Notes: generated from the sequence alone by a model not told the origin. 64,000 bases of DNA from Gonocerus acuteangulatus (GCA_946811695.1 OX328128.1:22560258-22624257), one strand, 5' to 3'; shown: positions 16,987 to 25,367, numbered from the stretch's first letter. Program-made: numbers and translations.

Positions 16987-17715
16987 CTATTCCCATTCTT
17001 TTATATGTAATCGGATAGTTATAGTCTCGCCGTTAAAGTTGACTAAATCTCCGTCGATATCTATGAGACGTACTCTTACGGTATCGATGACGTTTGTATT
17101 AAGAGGGTAGTATATAATGTTTTTCGGATGTACGTTAATAGCGTAGCCAGGTGCGACGCCCGGTGTAAACTGATGAATATCATGGGTAGGTACCCCGTTT
17201 TTATAGGCTCCATTAGCTATGGAGCACTCTAACGAAATAGTCAGAGCGTCTGTAATATTTACAGGCTCGAGTCCTTCATATGATTCATTAGCAGGGATGA
17301 CTCTTTCTTCCACCCCCAACAGTTCGGCAAAATTGTTAGGGACTGAGAAATCTAGCGCGTAATTACAACTTAACTTTACACGCTTAGTCGTACTACTCGC
17401 GTATAAACGTAGCGATGGTTCAGGACCTGTTCTCAACTTTTTGTCGGTATAAAGATTCTCCATGAGAGCCCGCAGCATGTCAGCTATGTCGGAAACTTCA
17501 TACGCGCCTTGCGGAATCGTAACCCTATGACATATGACATCACATATGCCGATCGTGTCATTCTTACCTCTAATAATGTTAGGTATCGAGTTGAAGGAAT
17601 CCAGCGATAATAACCCTATATGATATTCGCGCGAGCTGTCGAGAGTGATGGGAGGAAAAAATGTATTGGTAATTTCCGACTTATCATCGCTCATAACAAT
17701 TGTTAGATTACGCAT
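16987..17715 (-). CDS. Minor capsid (penton-type, single jelly-roll) protein
   Basis: 242 residues with ATG start. It opens M-R-N-L-T-I-V-M-S-D-D-K-S-E-I, then FFPPITLDSSREYHIGLLSL (27-46 region), and ends I-T-I-R-L-H-I-K-E-W-E. This pattern of an early F-x-P-P-I-x-L and repeated beta strands is typical of Polinton minor capsid proteins, which form pentameric vertices. It overlaps the protease stop by 8 nt and is separated from the MCP ATG by 99 nt. Confidence 0.9.
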   Translation of the reverse strand: MRNLTIVMSDDKSEITNTFFPPITLDSSREYHIGLLSLDSFNSIPNIIRGKNDTIGICDVICHRVTIPQGAYEVSDIADMLRALMENLYTDKKLRTGPEPSLRLYASSTTKRVKLSCNYALDFSVPNNFAELLGVEERVIPANESYEGLEPVNITDALTISLECSIANGAYKNGVPTHDIHQFTPGVAPGYAINVHPKNIIYYPLNTNVIDTVRVRLIDIDGDLVNFNGETITIRLHIKEWE

Positions 17716-18112
17716 TTTTTGATCTGTTGTAAAGGAATGTGAGGCAAAGATGTCCGCAGATAGCGCTCCGCCAAGACTGATCGCGCTGACGATTATAGCT
17801 TATATTTAAGCCGTTTACATATTTTATAACCTCTAGTGGTGGGGGTAGATCTCCAAAGCTGTCATAATAAACAATGTCGTTATCATATTTAGATAAGGCT
17901 ACCCAGTGAGTCCCCTCGTTCTCGTCCAAGTTAATAACGATATTTTCCTTATTTAAAGGTTTACGAGGAAGCGCATTTCTCGCGTACACTCCTCTAAAAT
18001 GTTTAATATACCGCTTAGCGACTCTATCGATTTCAATATCCGTTAATGCTCGGATAGGCAGTCTTTTTACAAATGGCGGGAAATTTTTTTTTTTAACCCC
18101 TTCCCCTCCCAC
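17708..18112 (-). CDS. Adenain-like cysteine protease (no ATG; entered across A11 run)
   Basis: The frame reads about 134 residues from a GTG, with the catalytic triad visible: H69 (GTHWVALS), D84 (YYDSFG) and C119 (ICGHLCLTF). Family role: maturation cleavage of capsid precursors. There is no ATG in this frame. Upstream it stays open into the PLA2/pVI gene, which it overlaps by 46 nt, and an 11-A run lies in the overlap. A -1 shift on that run would join the two frames, giving a pVI-type GLYLKP segment followed by the protease. Alternatives are an assembly or true 1-nt indel, or internal non-ATG initiation. Otherwise intact. Confidence 0.9.
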   Translation of the reverse strand: MGGEGVKKKNFPPFVKRLPIRALTDIEIDRVAKRYIKHFRGVYARNALPRKPLNKENIVINLDENEGTHWVALSKYDNDIVYYDSFGDLPPPLEVIKYVNGLNISYNRQRDQSWRSAICGHLCLTFLYNRSKNA

Positions 18113-18822
18113 GGTTTTAGGTATAGCCCATAGCCTTTCTTGTAAGGCTTTAAGTATAAGCCGCTACCGATTTGTTTCTTCTCCATATTCATATTATGAC
18201 GTTTTTCTTCCTCGAGTCTCAATCGAGCGTCTCGGGCTTCATTTACTGTTTTAGCAATGCTTGAAGCTCCTGACGCAATTGTGCCGAGAGCGCTTAATGC
18301 GGCAAAAATGGGTATTAGAGGAATAACTCCTCCTTTTTGAGGGATAGGGATGATGCGGGGAATCTTTGTCTGCTTACGAAATACTTTTTTAGCAATCGCA
18401 TAAGCCTTATCTATATTTTTAGATATCCCGTTCCCCTTCCTCATATGCTTTTTTATACGTCTTAACGATGTTGTAAAACAGCAGCTCCCCCCTCCTACTT
18501 TCGTTTTGAGCTTCATCGCGTTTGTAACAGCCCACGCAGCAGCCCTCTCACCGAACGAAGAATCTGGCGCCTTGACGCGCTCCCAAGCCTCGTCAGCTAA
18601 CCTTTTATCAGCTTCCGTTCGGTCTTTATTTGTAGAATAAGCTATATCGTGTCTTTTACAGGCTTCGTCTAAAGGGTTAATCCCTTTATCACCTCTTGCT
18701 AGTCTTTCCTTGAGCTTAGTTCCTGGTCCGCAGTATCTATAACCTGGTAAATGTGCTTCGAATGGTAGCTTATCAATTAGCGAATTCAAAAAGCCTCTTC
18801 CTCGATGTGTTCTCCTCCGCAT
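18067..18822 (-). CDS. Phospholipase A2-domain / pVI-like capsid protein
   Basis: 251 residues, ATG start. Residues 24-80 carry a PLA2-like module: LPGYRYCGPGTKL (Ca2+ loop) and DEACKRHDIAY with the H58-D59 catalytic pair, as in parvoviral VP1 unique regions. A hydrophobic small-residue helix, GGVIPLIPIFAALSALGTI, starts near 164, followed by a charged helix; this recalls adenoviral pVI membrane-lytic helices. Two GLYLKPY/GLYLKPW repeats lie at 201-216. Likely role: endosomal membrane breach during entry (inference). It is preceded by TATATAAA at 18867-18860 and is first in the capsid unit. Its C-terminus overlaps the protease frame at the A11 run. Confidence 0.88.
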   Translation of the reverse strand: MRRRTHRGRGFLNSLIDKLPFEAHLPGYRYCGPGTKLKERLARGDKGINPLDEACKRHDIAYSTNKDRTEADKRLADEAWERVKAPDSSFGERAAAWAVTNAMKLKTKVGGGSCCFTTSLRRIKKHMRKGNGISKNIDKAYAIAKKVFRKQTKIPRIIPIPQKGGVIPLIPIFAALSALGTIASGASSIAKTVNEARDARLRLEEEKRHNMNMEKKQIGSGLYLKPYKKGYGLYLKPWEGKGLKKKISRHL

Positions 18823-18859
18823 ATCTCTTCATACTCATACCATTCTTACTCACCTTGCA

Positions 18860-18867
18860 TTTATATA
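18860..18867 (-). promoter_or_regulatory. TATA box of the capsid unit
   Basis: Minus-strand TATATAAA, 38-45 nt upstream of the PLA2-protein ATG. No TCAGT is found at the expected distance. It follows the AATAAA of the preceding unit (18917-18922) by about 50 nt. Confidence 0.55.
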
Positions 18868-18916
18868 GGATGGGGGTGAGATGAACAAAAAAACATAGGG
18901 TTTTTATATATAACTG

Positions 18917-18922
18917 TTTATT
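18917..18922 (-). terminator. AATAAA poly-A signal of the WxxIS unit
   Basis: Minus-strand AATAAA, 32-37 nt past the stop codon of the 18954-19415 gene. Confidence 0.5.
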
Positions 18923-18953
18923 AAGTGAAAGGCTACATATTGAATATACATGG

Positions 18954-19415
18954 TTACATATTTAGAACGTATTTTATATAATCCTCAGGAGCGTGGTGTT
19001 GATAGGAGAGCGCCACCTCCCAGTCCCAGCGGTGCTTATTATCTATGATGAAACGTATGGAGAGGTCCTGATGCTTGATGATGTAACCCCAGTCCAGCTC
19101 TGCTTCAAATTCGTTTATGAACTCTTCCGACAGCTTTTGATAGATTGAAATATTCTTCCAGTCGACTTTATCAGCGTGCTTCCTAATAAATGCCTCGCTA
19201 AGATTTTGATTCCTAGATATAGTCGGCCAACATATACGCTCGCTATATCTCTCCATAATAGCTTCGCTGAGGCTTCCATCCCTCGATAAGTCGTCCCAGT
19301 CGAGGTCGTCAGCAAATTCGGTGATCATATCATCTGATAGGGTGTTGTAGTTCCATTTCAAATCAGCAAGGAGAGCTTTCTTAGCTATGAGGTATACTTG
19401 AAACATACCTTCCAT
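18954..19415 (-). CDS. WxxIS-repeat protein 2
   Basis: About 153 residues from the ATG at 19415; the frame is open to a TTG at 19433. It is built almost wholly of 22-24-residue repeats with the pattern [DCK]W..IS..Q.LSE.FI: for example CWPTISRNQNLSEAFI, DWKNISIYQKLSEEFI, DWGYIIKHQDLSIRFI. From memory, similar repeats occur in proteins of large DNA viruses and some phages, with no firm function. A protein-interaction scaffold is plausible. It is related to the 19841-20278 gene, suggesting duplication. GTATATCGAT lies upstream at about 19447-19456. Confidence 0.75.
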   Translation of the reverse strand: MEGMFQVYLIAKKALLADLKWNYNTLSDDMITEFADDLDWDDLSRDGSLSEAIMERYSERICWPTISRNQNLSEAFIRKHADKVDWKNISIYQKLSEEFINEFEAELDWGYIIKHQDLSIRFIIDNKHRWDWEVALSYQHHAPEDYIKYVLNM

Positions 19416-19451
19416 CTCGACGACTGCTTTCAAACTGCCTATCGATATACC

Positions 19452-19835
19452 TCATGGAGTATAGGATAGCATTTCCCCCACCCCCGGATATATACACCCC
19501 CGCTCCAGAATTGATAGCTTAGACATCCTCTTTATGAGGTTGTCAATACCTCTCTTCTTATCGTATACATCTATTTCAGCCCTCAGCTCGTGCAGTTTGT
19601 TAATAAATGTATCTATTTTTCTATTCATGCGATGTTGGGTTAGTAGATAATTAGCTTCTTGAATAAGGTCATAAGATAATAAATGGGCGAGTATATTCTT
19701 ACGCTCCTCTAGATCTCTCCCTTCTATGACGCATTCGCCATTTCTCTCAGCAAGAAAGTTCATAACAAGTATGATGTCATTCTCAGTATTAACTAGATCT
19801 TTGAAGATACGACGCGCACTCGTCAAAGGCTCCAT
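19452..19835 (-). CDS. Unrecognised helical Polinton protein
   Basis: 127 residues from the ATG at 19835, directly after the upstream gene's stop (19841). The frame also has an ATG at 19913 that would overlap that gene by 73 nt. The protein looks all-helical and charged (R-R-I-F-K-D-L-V-N-T-E-N-D; L-L-S-Y-D-L-I-Q-E-A-N-Y-L-L-T-Q-H) with a possible coiled coil near the middle. I do not recognise it. A death-fold (CARD/DED) domain would fit the length and the IAP neighbour, but no signature residue proves it. Confidence 0.6.
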   Translation of the reverse strand: MEPLTSARRIFKDLVNTENDIILVMNFLAERNGECVIEGRDLEERKNILAHLLSYDLIQEANYLLTQHRMNRKIDTFINKLHELRAEIDVYDKKRGIDNLIKRMSKLSILERGCIYPGVGEMLSYTP

Positions 19836-19840
19836 CCCGA

Positions 19841-20278
19841 CTAATCCTCGTTGAGTAAGTAGAATTCTAAACTTCTCAGGTTCTCCTCTGTTCCATAGGT
19901 CTTTTTGTACCATTCCACGTAGTCGTCATAGAAAACCACCTTGAAATCGACTCCTTTATCACCTCTTTCGAATAACATTTCCCAATCGACTCTGTCTCTA
20001 TGCTTGATGATCTGATAAAGATACATTTTCTGATACTTGCAAACCAAAGTCCAGTCTAATAGCGTCTTGTAATGATCCAACATCTCATCTGTAAGTGGTT
20101 GATAACGTGATATATGCCCCCAATTGATTAGATTTGCAAACATGCCTAACTCTTCAACTGTGAAACGGTGAAATAGCGAAACTAGATTCCAGTTCAGCTT
20201 ATGTTGAAATTCTATGAGGAAGGTCGTACTCAGAGAGCCTGATCTTGAAATTTCATCCCAACACTTGCACGACTCCAT
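19841..20278 (-). CDS. WxxIS-repeat protein 1
   Basis: 145 residues, ATG start 5 nt after TCAGT. Five degenerate repeats of about 23 residues are visible: CWDEISRSGSLSTTFL, NWGHISRYQPLTDEML, DWTLVCKYQKMYLYQI, and weaker ones. It ends with an acidic tail. It belongs to the same family as the 18954-19415 product. First gene of a unit that runs to AATAAA at 18917. Function unknown; host-interaction role is inference from its accessory position beside the IAP gene. Confidence 0.75.
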   Translation of the reverse strand: MESCKCWDEISRSGSLSTTFLIEFQHKLNWNLVSLFHRFTVEELGMFANLINWGHISRYQPLTDEMLDHYKTLLDWTLVCKYQKMYLYQIIKHRDRVDWEMLFERGDKGVDFKVVFYDDYVEWYKKTYGTEENLRSLEFYLLNED

Positions 20279-20282
20279 TGCG

Positions 20283-20320
20283 ACTGATGGTGATAACGCT
20301 TAACTCATCCTTATACATAT
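20283..20320 (-). promoter_or_regulatory. TATA + TCAGT core promoter (WxxIS unit)
   Basis: TATAAGG (20315-20309, minus strand) and CACCATCAGTCG with TCAGT at 20287-20283. The distance from the first T of TATA to the initiator A is 30 nt, exactly canonical. The resulting 5' leader would be only about 6 nt. CACCATCAGT is shared with the PolB promoter. Confidence 0.72.
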
Positions 20321-20322
20321 CC

Positions 20323-20805
20323 TTACGATAGGTATACTCTCATATATCCGGTTCTAGTGACTCGACATATTGGGCATTTCTTTAATATTTTTGCGCAATC
20401 CGAGCAAGTAGCTACGTGTGCACACGGAAGGAATGCTATCTCAACTACATCTGCGAAGCATATCTTACATAAATGAGCGTCTCCAGATCCATTTTTCTTC
20501 TTAATAACTAGCGGGCACGTGGGGAACCATATAGTGTGTTGCATCCATACATCATCATTCTCCTCCCACTCTTTTAATCCCCCTCCACAGCAGTAACAGA
20601 TAGTCTGGTCAGCCTTACCTGTGTAAAAAAATCCTGCTTCTATCAACGCTTCGGGGTTTATTTTGTTACTTAAAGGCCATGTATCGAACGATCTTCTGCG
20701 CGCTTCAATTAGTTGGTACTCTGGAAAGCTGACACGTCTTGAGAAAGGGTGACTCCCACCACTAGCGCTATAACCGCTGTGCTCATCCTCTGATTGCTCT
20801 GCCAT
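20323..20805 (-). CDS. iap: Inhibitor-of-apoptosis protein (one BIR + RING)
   Basis: 160 residues, ATG start. The BIR domain spans roughly 36-99, with zinc ligands C70, C73, H90, C97 in CYCCGGGLKEW ... HTIWFPTC. The C-terminal C3HC4 RING ligands are C113, C116, C128, H130, C134, C137, C144, C147 (LCKICF ... PCAHVATCSDC ... CPIC). The layout matches short baculoviral/insect-type IAPs that block caspases and act as ubiquitin ligases. TCAGT sits directly before the ATG; no TATA is seen 30 nt upstream. It is the terminal gene next to the right TIR, probably captured from a host or virus. Confidence 0.95.
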   Translation of the reverse strand: MAEQSEDEHSGYSASGGSHPFSRRVSFPEYQLIEARRRSFDTWPLSNKINPEALIEAGFFYTGKADQTICYCCGGGLKEWEENDDVWMQHTIWFPTCPLVIKKKNGSGDAHLCKICFADVVEIAFLPCAHVATCSDCAKILKKCPICRVTRTGYMRVYLS

Positions 20806-20923
20806 GACTGAATGCGCGTCTCTAGAGCGTCTAAGGATCTAAGGAGGGGCTAGTATGACTCATGCTAAGACTATTGGCGGGAAACTGCTCCTGATACGGA
20901 TGTGATTAGTCGATATCCATGTT

Positions 20924-21137
20924 GGCTTCGTGAGGAAGATGGCGGCTGGTTGACACTGTTTTCCTTGTAGCTGATGACGTCGCGTGACGTCAGCTGGCTG
21001 ACAGTACTCCAACTGATGACGTCAGCTGATGACGTCGCGTGACGTCGGCTGGTTGACATTACTCCGGCTGATGACGTCAGCTGATGACGTCAGCTGATGA
21101 CGTCATGTGGGCCCTCAACGCTCCAATTGCCTCTACT
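20924..21137. repeat. Polinton right TIR, rich in TGACGTCA
   Basis: Inverse of 6674-6932, containing five exact TGACGTCA octamers plus several TGACGTCG variants, separated by CAGCTG. Ends ...GCCTCTACT at 21137 followed by TACACT. It is somewhat shorter than the left TIR because of repeat-number differences. Confidence 0.9.
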
Positions 21138-21532
21138 TACACTTCGTCATTAAGGACTATTGCGCAGGCGCGTGTTTACATATAAGCTGTTTACCCAGTC
21201 TTTTATAACCTCCATAACAGTAAACTTTAGTGCTTAATAACTTCTTTCCTAGTTGCGAGCAACTTTTTTTTTTTCAACGGATTCGTGTTTAGTGCATCAA
21301 AATACGTTATAGTGCAAATTTTGAAGAAAATCGGTGCTGAGGAGTGTCCTCAGCACCTTTGGTCCTTTGTAAGCCGCTAACAGTGAACTTTTTTATTAAA
21401 TAACTTCTTTCCTGGTTGAGAACAACAATTTTTTTCAACGGATTCGTGTTTAGTGCATGAAAATACGTTATAGTGCAAACTTTGAAGAAAATCGGTGTTG
21501 AGGACGCTCTCCTTCAGGTTTACCGTCTTTTA

Positions 21533-21768
21533 ATAACCACACCACTGCTCCCTCATGGAGTCTTATAATATGCACTAATCCTCATGGAGTTTTATAATTC
21601 ACTACTCCTCATGGAGTTTTTCAATACACAATGCTCCCTCATGGAGTCTTACTAGTCACACTGGAGTCCTTTAATACACACTGAATACACTGCCCACCGG
21701 ATCACATCCGGTTGGGCTCTAGTTCCTCCATAGAGGTATGAGTTATACATAGTACCAAACATACCGCC
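21533..21768 (-). repeat. Probable BEL/Pao 3' LTR segment with 33-bp tandem repeats
   Basis: On the minus strand a polypurine-like GGGGGCGGTA precedes TGTTTGGTACTATG (about 21768), a plausible TG LTR start after the pol remnant. From 21548 to 21668 four or five units of TCATGGAGTYTTAYAATnCAC recur. The segment is cut at 21525 by the MITE and probably continues at 6340-6055. LTR identity is inferred. Confidence 0.4.
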
Positions 21769-22282
21769 CCCTTGGAATCGCCCAGATTCCAAAACAAAAA
21801 CAATATTTTCACATACAATTAGAGAGGAGATTAAAAATAAGAGCGAGGGTGTCTGGTACCTGTTTCACATAGACATAACATAATTAAAAAAAACAATATT
21901 TACATTCAATAAAGCTTAAGGGCATAGGAAGGATAAGGTAATGGAGCTTCGCGCAAATTTCACCTTGTAGGGGGCTGTCAACAAGGACTTTTAAACGAGG
22001 TTGAGGCCCACGGAAAGGGATAAATCAAACTGTAAAAAACACAATAAACATAGATATACACAATGAATTAACTAAATATATACAAATTCAGTTATATGAA
22101 AAAATAATAATATAAGCACAAGAGAATTCTTACATACAAGTGGGAAGCAATACCAACTTGTTCACAGGACAACAGAATACTCGGTTGCCAACACATACAC
22201 ATCAATCACATGAACAATAGAATCAATACATGGGTACACATAAACAACACTTGCCATAGACCAAGAAGAAGGGAGTGAGTTC
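21769..22282. other. Noncoding BEL 3' region
   Basis: No supportable frame. Contains GGAATCGCCCAGATTCC (a 7-bp-stem hairpin, about 21774-21790) beside the presumed polypurine tract. The rest is AT-rich remnant of the retrotransposon 3' end. Confidence 0.35.
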
Positions 22283-24516
22283 TCACCCCTGAGAAACTGT
22301 CACAGGCGTCAAATTTAGAATTTTACAATACAATTTATAACTCACTTGTAAACTATTTAAATAATCACAAGACCACTTAGACAAAAAGCTCTGCGTGAGC
22401 TGTTTCACGAGTTGCCATCTCTGTAGGACTCCTTGTTTTTCATCTAACAAACATGTCTCAGGAGCTGAGACCAACGGACCACCATTCAGAAAGTGACCAT
22501 AATCATCAATAAATGGGCACAGGCAAGAAATATGTTTACTACCTTCTCGCTCCCTTTTAGGTTGCTTCAATTCTCTACCAAAATGTTCAGGTTGAACAGC
22601 ATTGACAAACAAAAACAAAGCATCCTCTAGATCCTCCACAGTAAGAGATCCAGTTTTTATCTTTTCTTTAATTTTCTCTCTAAACAAATTACATTTATAT
22701 CTCAAAATATAAGCCCCAATTCTTTTTAGCCTCATAAAGGATGAGATTCACCACAGTCCAATATCCTTCTGAAAAATCAATTGTACAACCTACCACAATT
22801 GGGGTTTCATGTTTTCATTCAGGTAGATCAGTGCCCACAATAACAATAAAGACTGCACGAGACCACTTGGACTGAGGCTCTGAGCACCAAGGAGGGGACT
22901 CAAACCATATCCGATAATTCTTTAACTCCTCAGGCAATAATCCTCTGCATGCATCAGCAGGCGTTTCCAAAGTATTCACATGAGAAAATTTACTTGTATA
23001 GAGGTATTTATAATATCTACCACTCTATGACAAACAAATGTTTTTAACTTATTATGAGGAGAATTCATCCAATTTAAGACAATAGTTGAGTCAGTCCAGA
23101 CATACACAGGAATATCCATACACACGGCTGATAATGAATTATGCTTATAAATTAATAACTTTTTCATTAGGTGCGCTTCAAGCAGCTCAAGACGAGGAAT
23201 TGTTAATCTCTTTATTGTTTAGAGTTTTGTTTTACACATAAGTAAAGACTTTTTGCTGTGTCATTTAATCTCCTACATCTAATATCAACCACAGCAGCCA
23301 AACGCTTATTGCTTGCATCACAAAATCCCAAAAGTTGGATTTCACTCAAGGGAATATCATGTAAACCTACAAATCTAGATATATTAATATTGGATAACAA
23401 ATGCAGGGATTCCACACACTTATTCCAATGTTCAGAATATTTTGATCCTGTTTGGAAGAAATATTTCTTAAAGAACAAACCAGGACCAGCAATGCCTAAA
23501 GAATCAGACAATTTTACATTTGGTGACAAAACAAATCTCTTATTCACAAGAGTAGATTTTTTCATTAAATCTGGACAGATATGAAAAGACAGATTATCAC
23601 TTTTGGAATTCCAATGAGTTCCTAATAATTTTACACTAAACTCACTCTCATCAAAATTTAAACAAGACACACAATAGTCATCAGGTAAATCACACAAAGC
23701 TTCCATGTCATTAGAAAGCCATTTTCTCATTTGAAAATTACCACAAGAAAAATGTTTCACAATCTGTCGAGCCAGCTCTCTAGCTGAATCAACATACTCA
23801 GTTCCACTACAGAGGTTGTCAACCACCACATCACATGGTACAACACTTTTAGCCATAGGAAATTTATCCCCTTTATCAATTTGCAATTGCTCAACACAAT
23901 TATGAGCTACACATGAGGCTGAAGTTACCCCTTGAGTATTGGTCATTAACTCCCACTCCTTTATGGGGTCACTCCCACTAAATCCTAAAAGAGTAAGGTG
24001 ATCAATATGGCGAAGAAGATATAATTTATTTGTAAATAATTCAATACTTCTTATGTGTCCAAGAATATTGTACTCATTCATAAACTTATTATATTCAAAT
24101 TTTAATTTAATACTTTTATTTAGGGATTTTTCAAGTCTCAACAATCTTAATTTTGAACTGTTAAATGAACCTCTGAATTCACTAATATTAGGCTTGATTA
24201 ACACAGGAGAATTATAGGTTCCATTTTCTGTCCCTTTAAATTGATTTTCTGTAAAATCCTGAACAGGATCTCCATAACTAGAACTAGGTACATATTCAAA
24301 TTCCCCAAAATTATTCACTGCATCACAGAAATGATTATTTTCATTTAAGGATAAATTAACATTAGTGAAAACACAATTAGATTTGCAAGGACCAGTGACA
24401 CAATTAGAATTTTTCTTAACAATTTTAACACCCATTCTACTTGCAAGAGACAAACACTCATAGTATTTATCTTGAAAATCCATTAATTTATTACTTTCTG
24501 CTTCAGGGACCTCTTC
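22283..24516 (-). pseudogene. BEL/Pao retrotransposon pol remnant (RT-RNase H, part integrase)
   Basis: The minus-strand frame of about 435 codons at 23212-24516 has BEL-type RT/RNase H features (A-S-C-V-A-H-N; D-S-A-R-E-L-A-R-Q-I; LLGFCDASNKRLAA). The expected YVDD box reads VVDN, so a catalytic Asp is lost, and the motif-A region appears deleted. 22976-23167 continues RNase H (VYVWTDSTIVLNWMNSP). 22283-22735 joins pre-integrase sequence to the C-terminal RWQLVKQLTQSFLSKW segment, so the integrase core is missing. gag and protease are absent: at 24517 the element is cut by a Helitron-like end. Not functional. Confidence 0.85.
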
Positions 24517-25367
24517 TCCCAATCTATATATATAAAAATCACCTGTAAGTTTGTCTGTCTGTTTGTTCTTTATACAAATCCACACCGTTTGACCAATTTG
24601 GACCAAAACTTGGCACACATGTACTTCTTGATACGGGAAATCTCCTAGGCTAGGTCAAAATAGTCAAATTTCGAAATTTGGTCAAAAGGTCAAACGTTTT
24701 CTTCAAGAAAAATTGGCTACACTGAACCATTCATATTCTGACAGCCATTTTGAATAATGTCTCAAATTTATTTGTTGATGTTCTTGATAACACTGTTCTG
24801 CACGAAAATCCTCCTTCAAACCAAAACATGCTTTCTTACTGTTTTCAAATGTGCTGAACACGAATTTGAAGTCAGATTCTGTCTATCACGCACAGTTTCT
24901 TGAGAGATTCTAGTTTTTTATCCAAAAATGTGAGTTTTTTGTAAATTTGACGAATTTTTTTTTGGCATCAAAACATAGTGAACAAAATTCAAAAGCCCGA
25001 TGATTTTGAGCGCAATGAAGTATATTTGAACGAAAAAAAATTTGATGGGAATATTACAAGTGGTTGAAGAAATATGGCTAAAAGTGTTTTTTCAGTTCTT
25101 GATCTTGAGGCAGGGATTTGGTCTCTACCTGGATCTTTAGGGGAATGACCTTCCTTTCTCTTTTATGGTGGTATCCTTTTCATTCAAATCCTTACCTGCC
25201 CCCCTTTCACCCTCAATACCCCAACTCCCCCCTCCCACTAAGCCCCTCTCTTGTCACTATTTTCTTCTAGGATTTGATCAGTACTCTCGAGGCTTTCGCT
25301 AAACGCACTTATTTGGATATTCAGTTGTGCTATCATTGTTCTGGGAACAGTTCACTTTTTCTCTGTA
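24517..25367 (+). mobile_element. Helitron-like 5' end and leader of a decayed element
   Basis: Begins TCTATATATATAAAAATCAC, then a run with AAATCCACACCGTTTGACC and TTTGGCACACATG, which recurs at 44995-45100. TC plus (TA)n plus AAAAT is a common insect Helitron-type 5' end, though other elements share it. A later segment ends in a pyrimidine-rich tract and TTCTTCTAG (about 25262-25271), a good splice acceptor before the 25368 frame. Confidence 0.45.

Larger units (their letters stand above)
6674..21137 (-). mobile_element. Polinton/Maverick (adintovirus-like) element, apparently complete, 14,464 bp
   Basis: Bounded by 5'-AGTAGAGGCAATTGGAGCG at 6674 and its exact inverse ending at 21137. The flanking 6-bp direct repeats are TACACT (6668-6673 and 21138-21143). 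Six-bp duplications and AG-starting TIRs are hallmarks of Polintons. It encodes the full hallmark set on the minus strand: PolB, retroviral-type integrase, packaging ATPase, adenain-like protease, major and minor capsid proteins. PLA2/pVI-like, DUF8207-like, fibre-like, IAP and WxxIS-repeat proteins are added. Core frames are open, so the insertion looks recent. The only later insertion seen is a SINE near 7630-7790, outside the genes. Confidence 0.95.
6341..21524. mobile_element. GGTAAA-TIR MITE split by the Polinton, 8-bp TSD (GTCTTTTA)
   Basis: The left end at 6341 (GGTAAACCTGAAGGAGAGCG) is the exact inverse of the right end finishing at 21524. GTCTTTTA lies immediately outside both ends (6333-6340 and 21525-21532). 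Removing the Polinton and one TACACT leaves about 714 bp, close to the 723-bp sister at 5324-6046. The right part (21144-21524) carries two copies of the terminal repeat, about 21200-21360 and 21375-21524, so the right end was internally duplicated. Confidence 0.85.

Noticed and set aside
6341..21524. GGTAAACC ends with 8-bp TSD as the Polinton boundary
   Set aside because: The inner AGTAGAGG ends with 6-bp TACACT duplication fit Polintons, and the outer ends match a separate MITE family with its own complete copy at 5324-6046.
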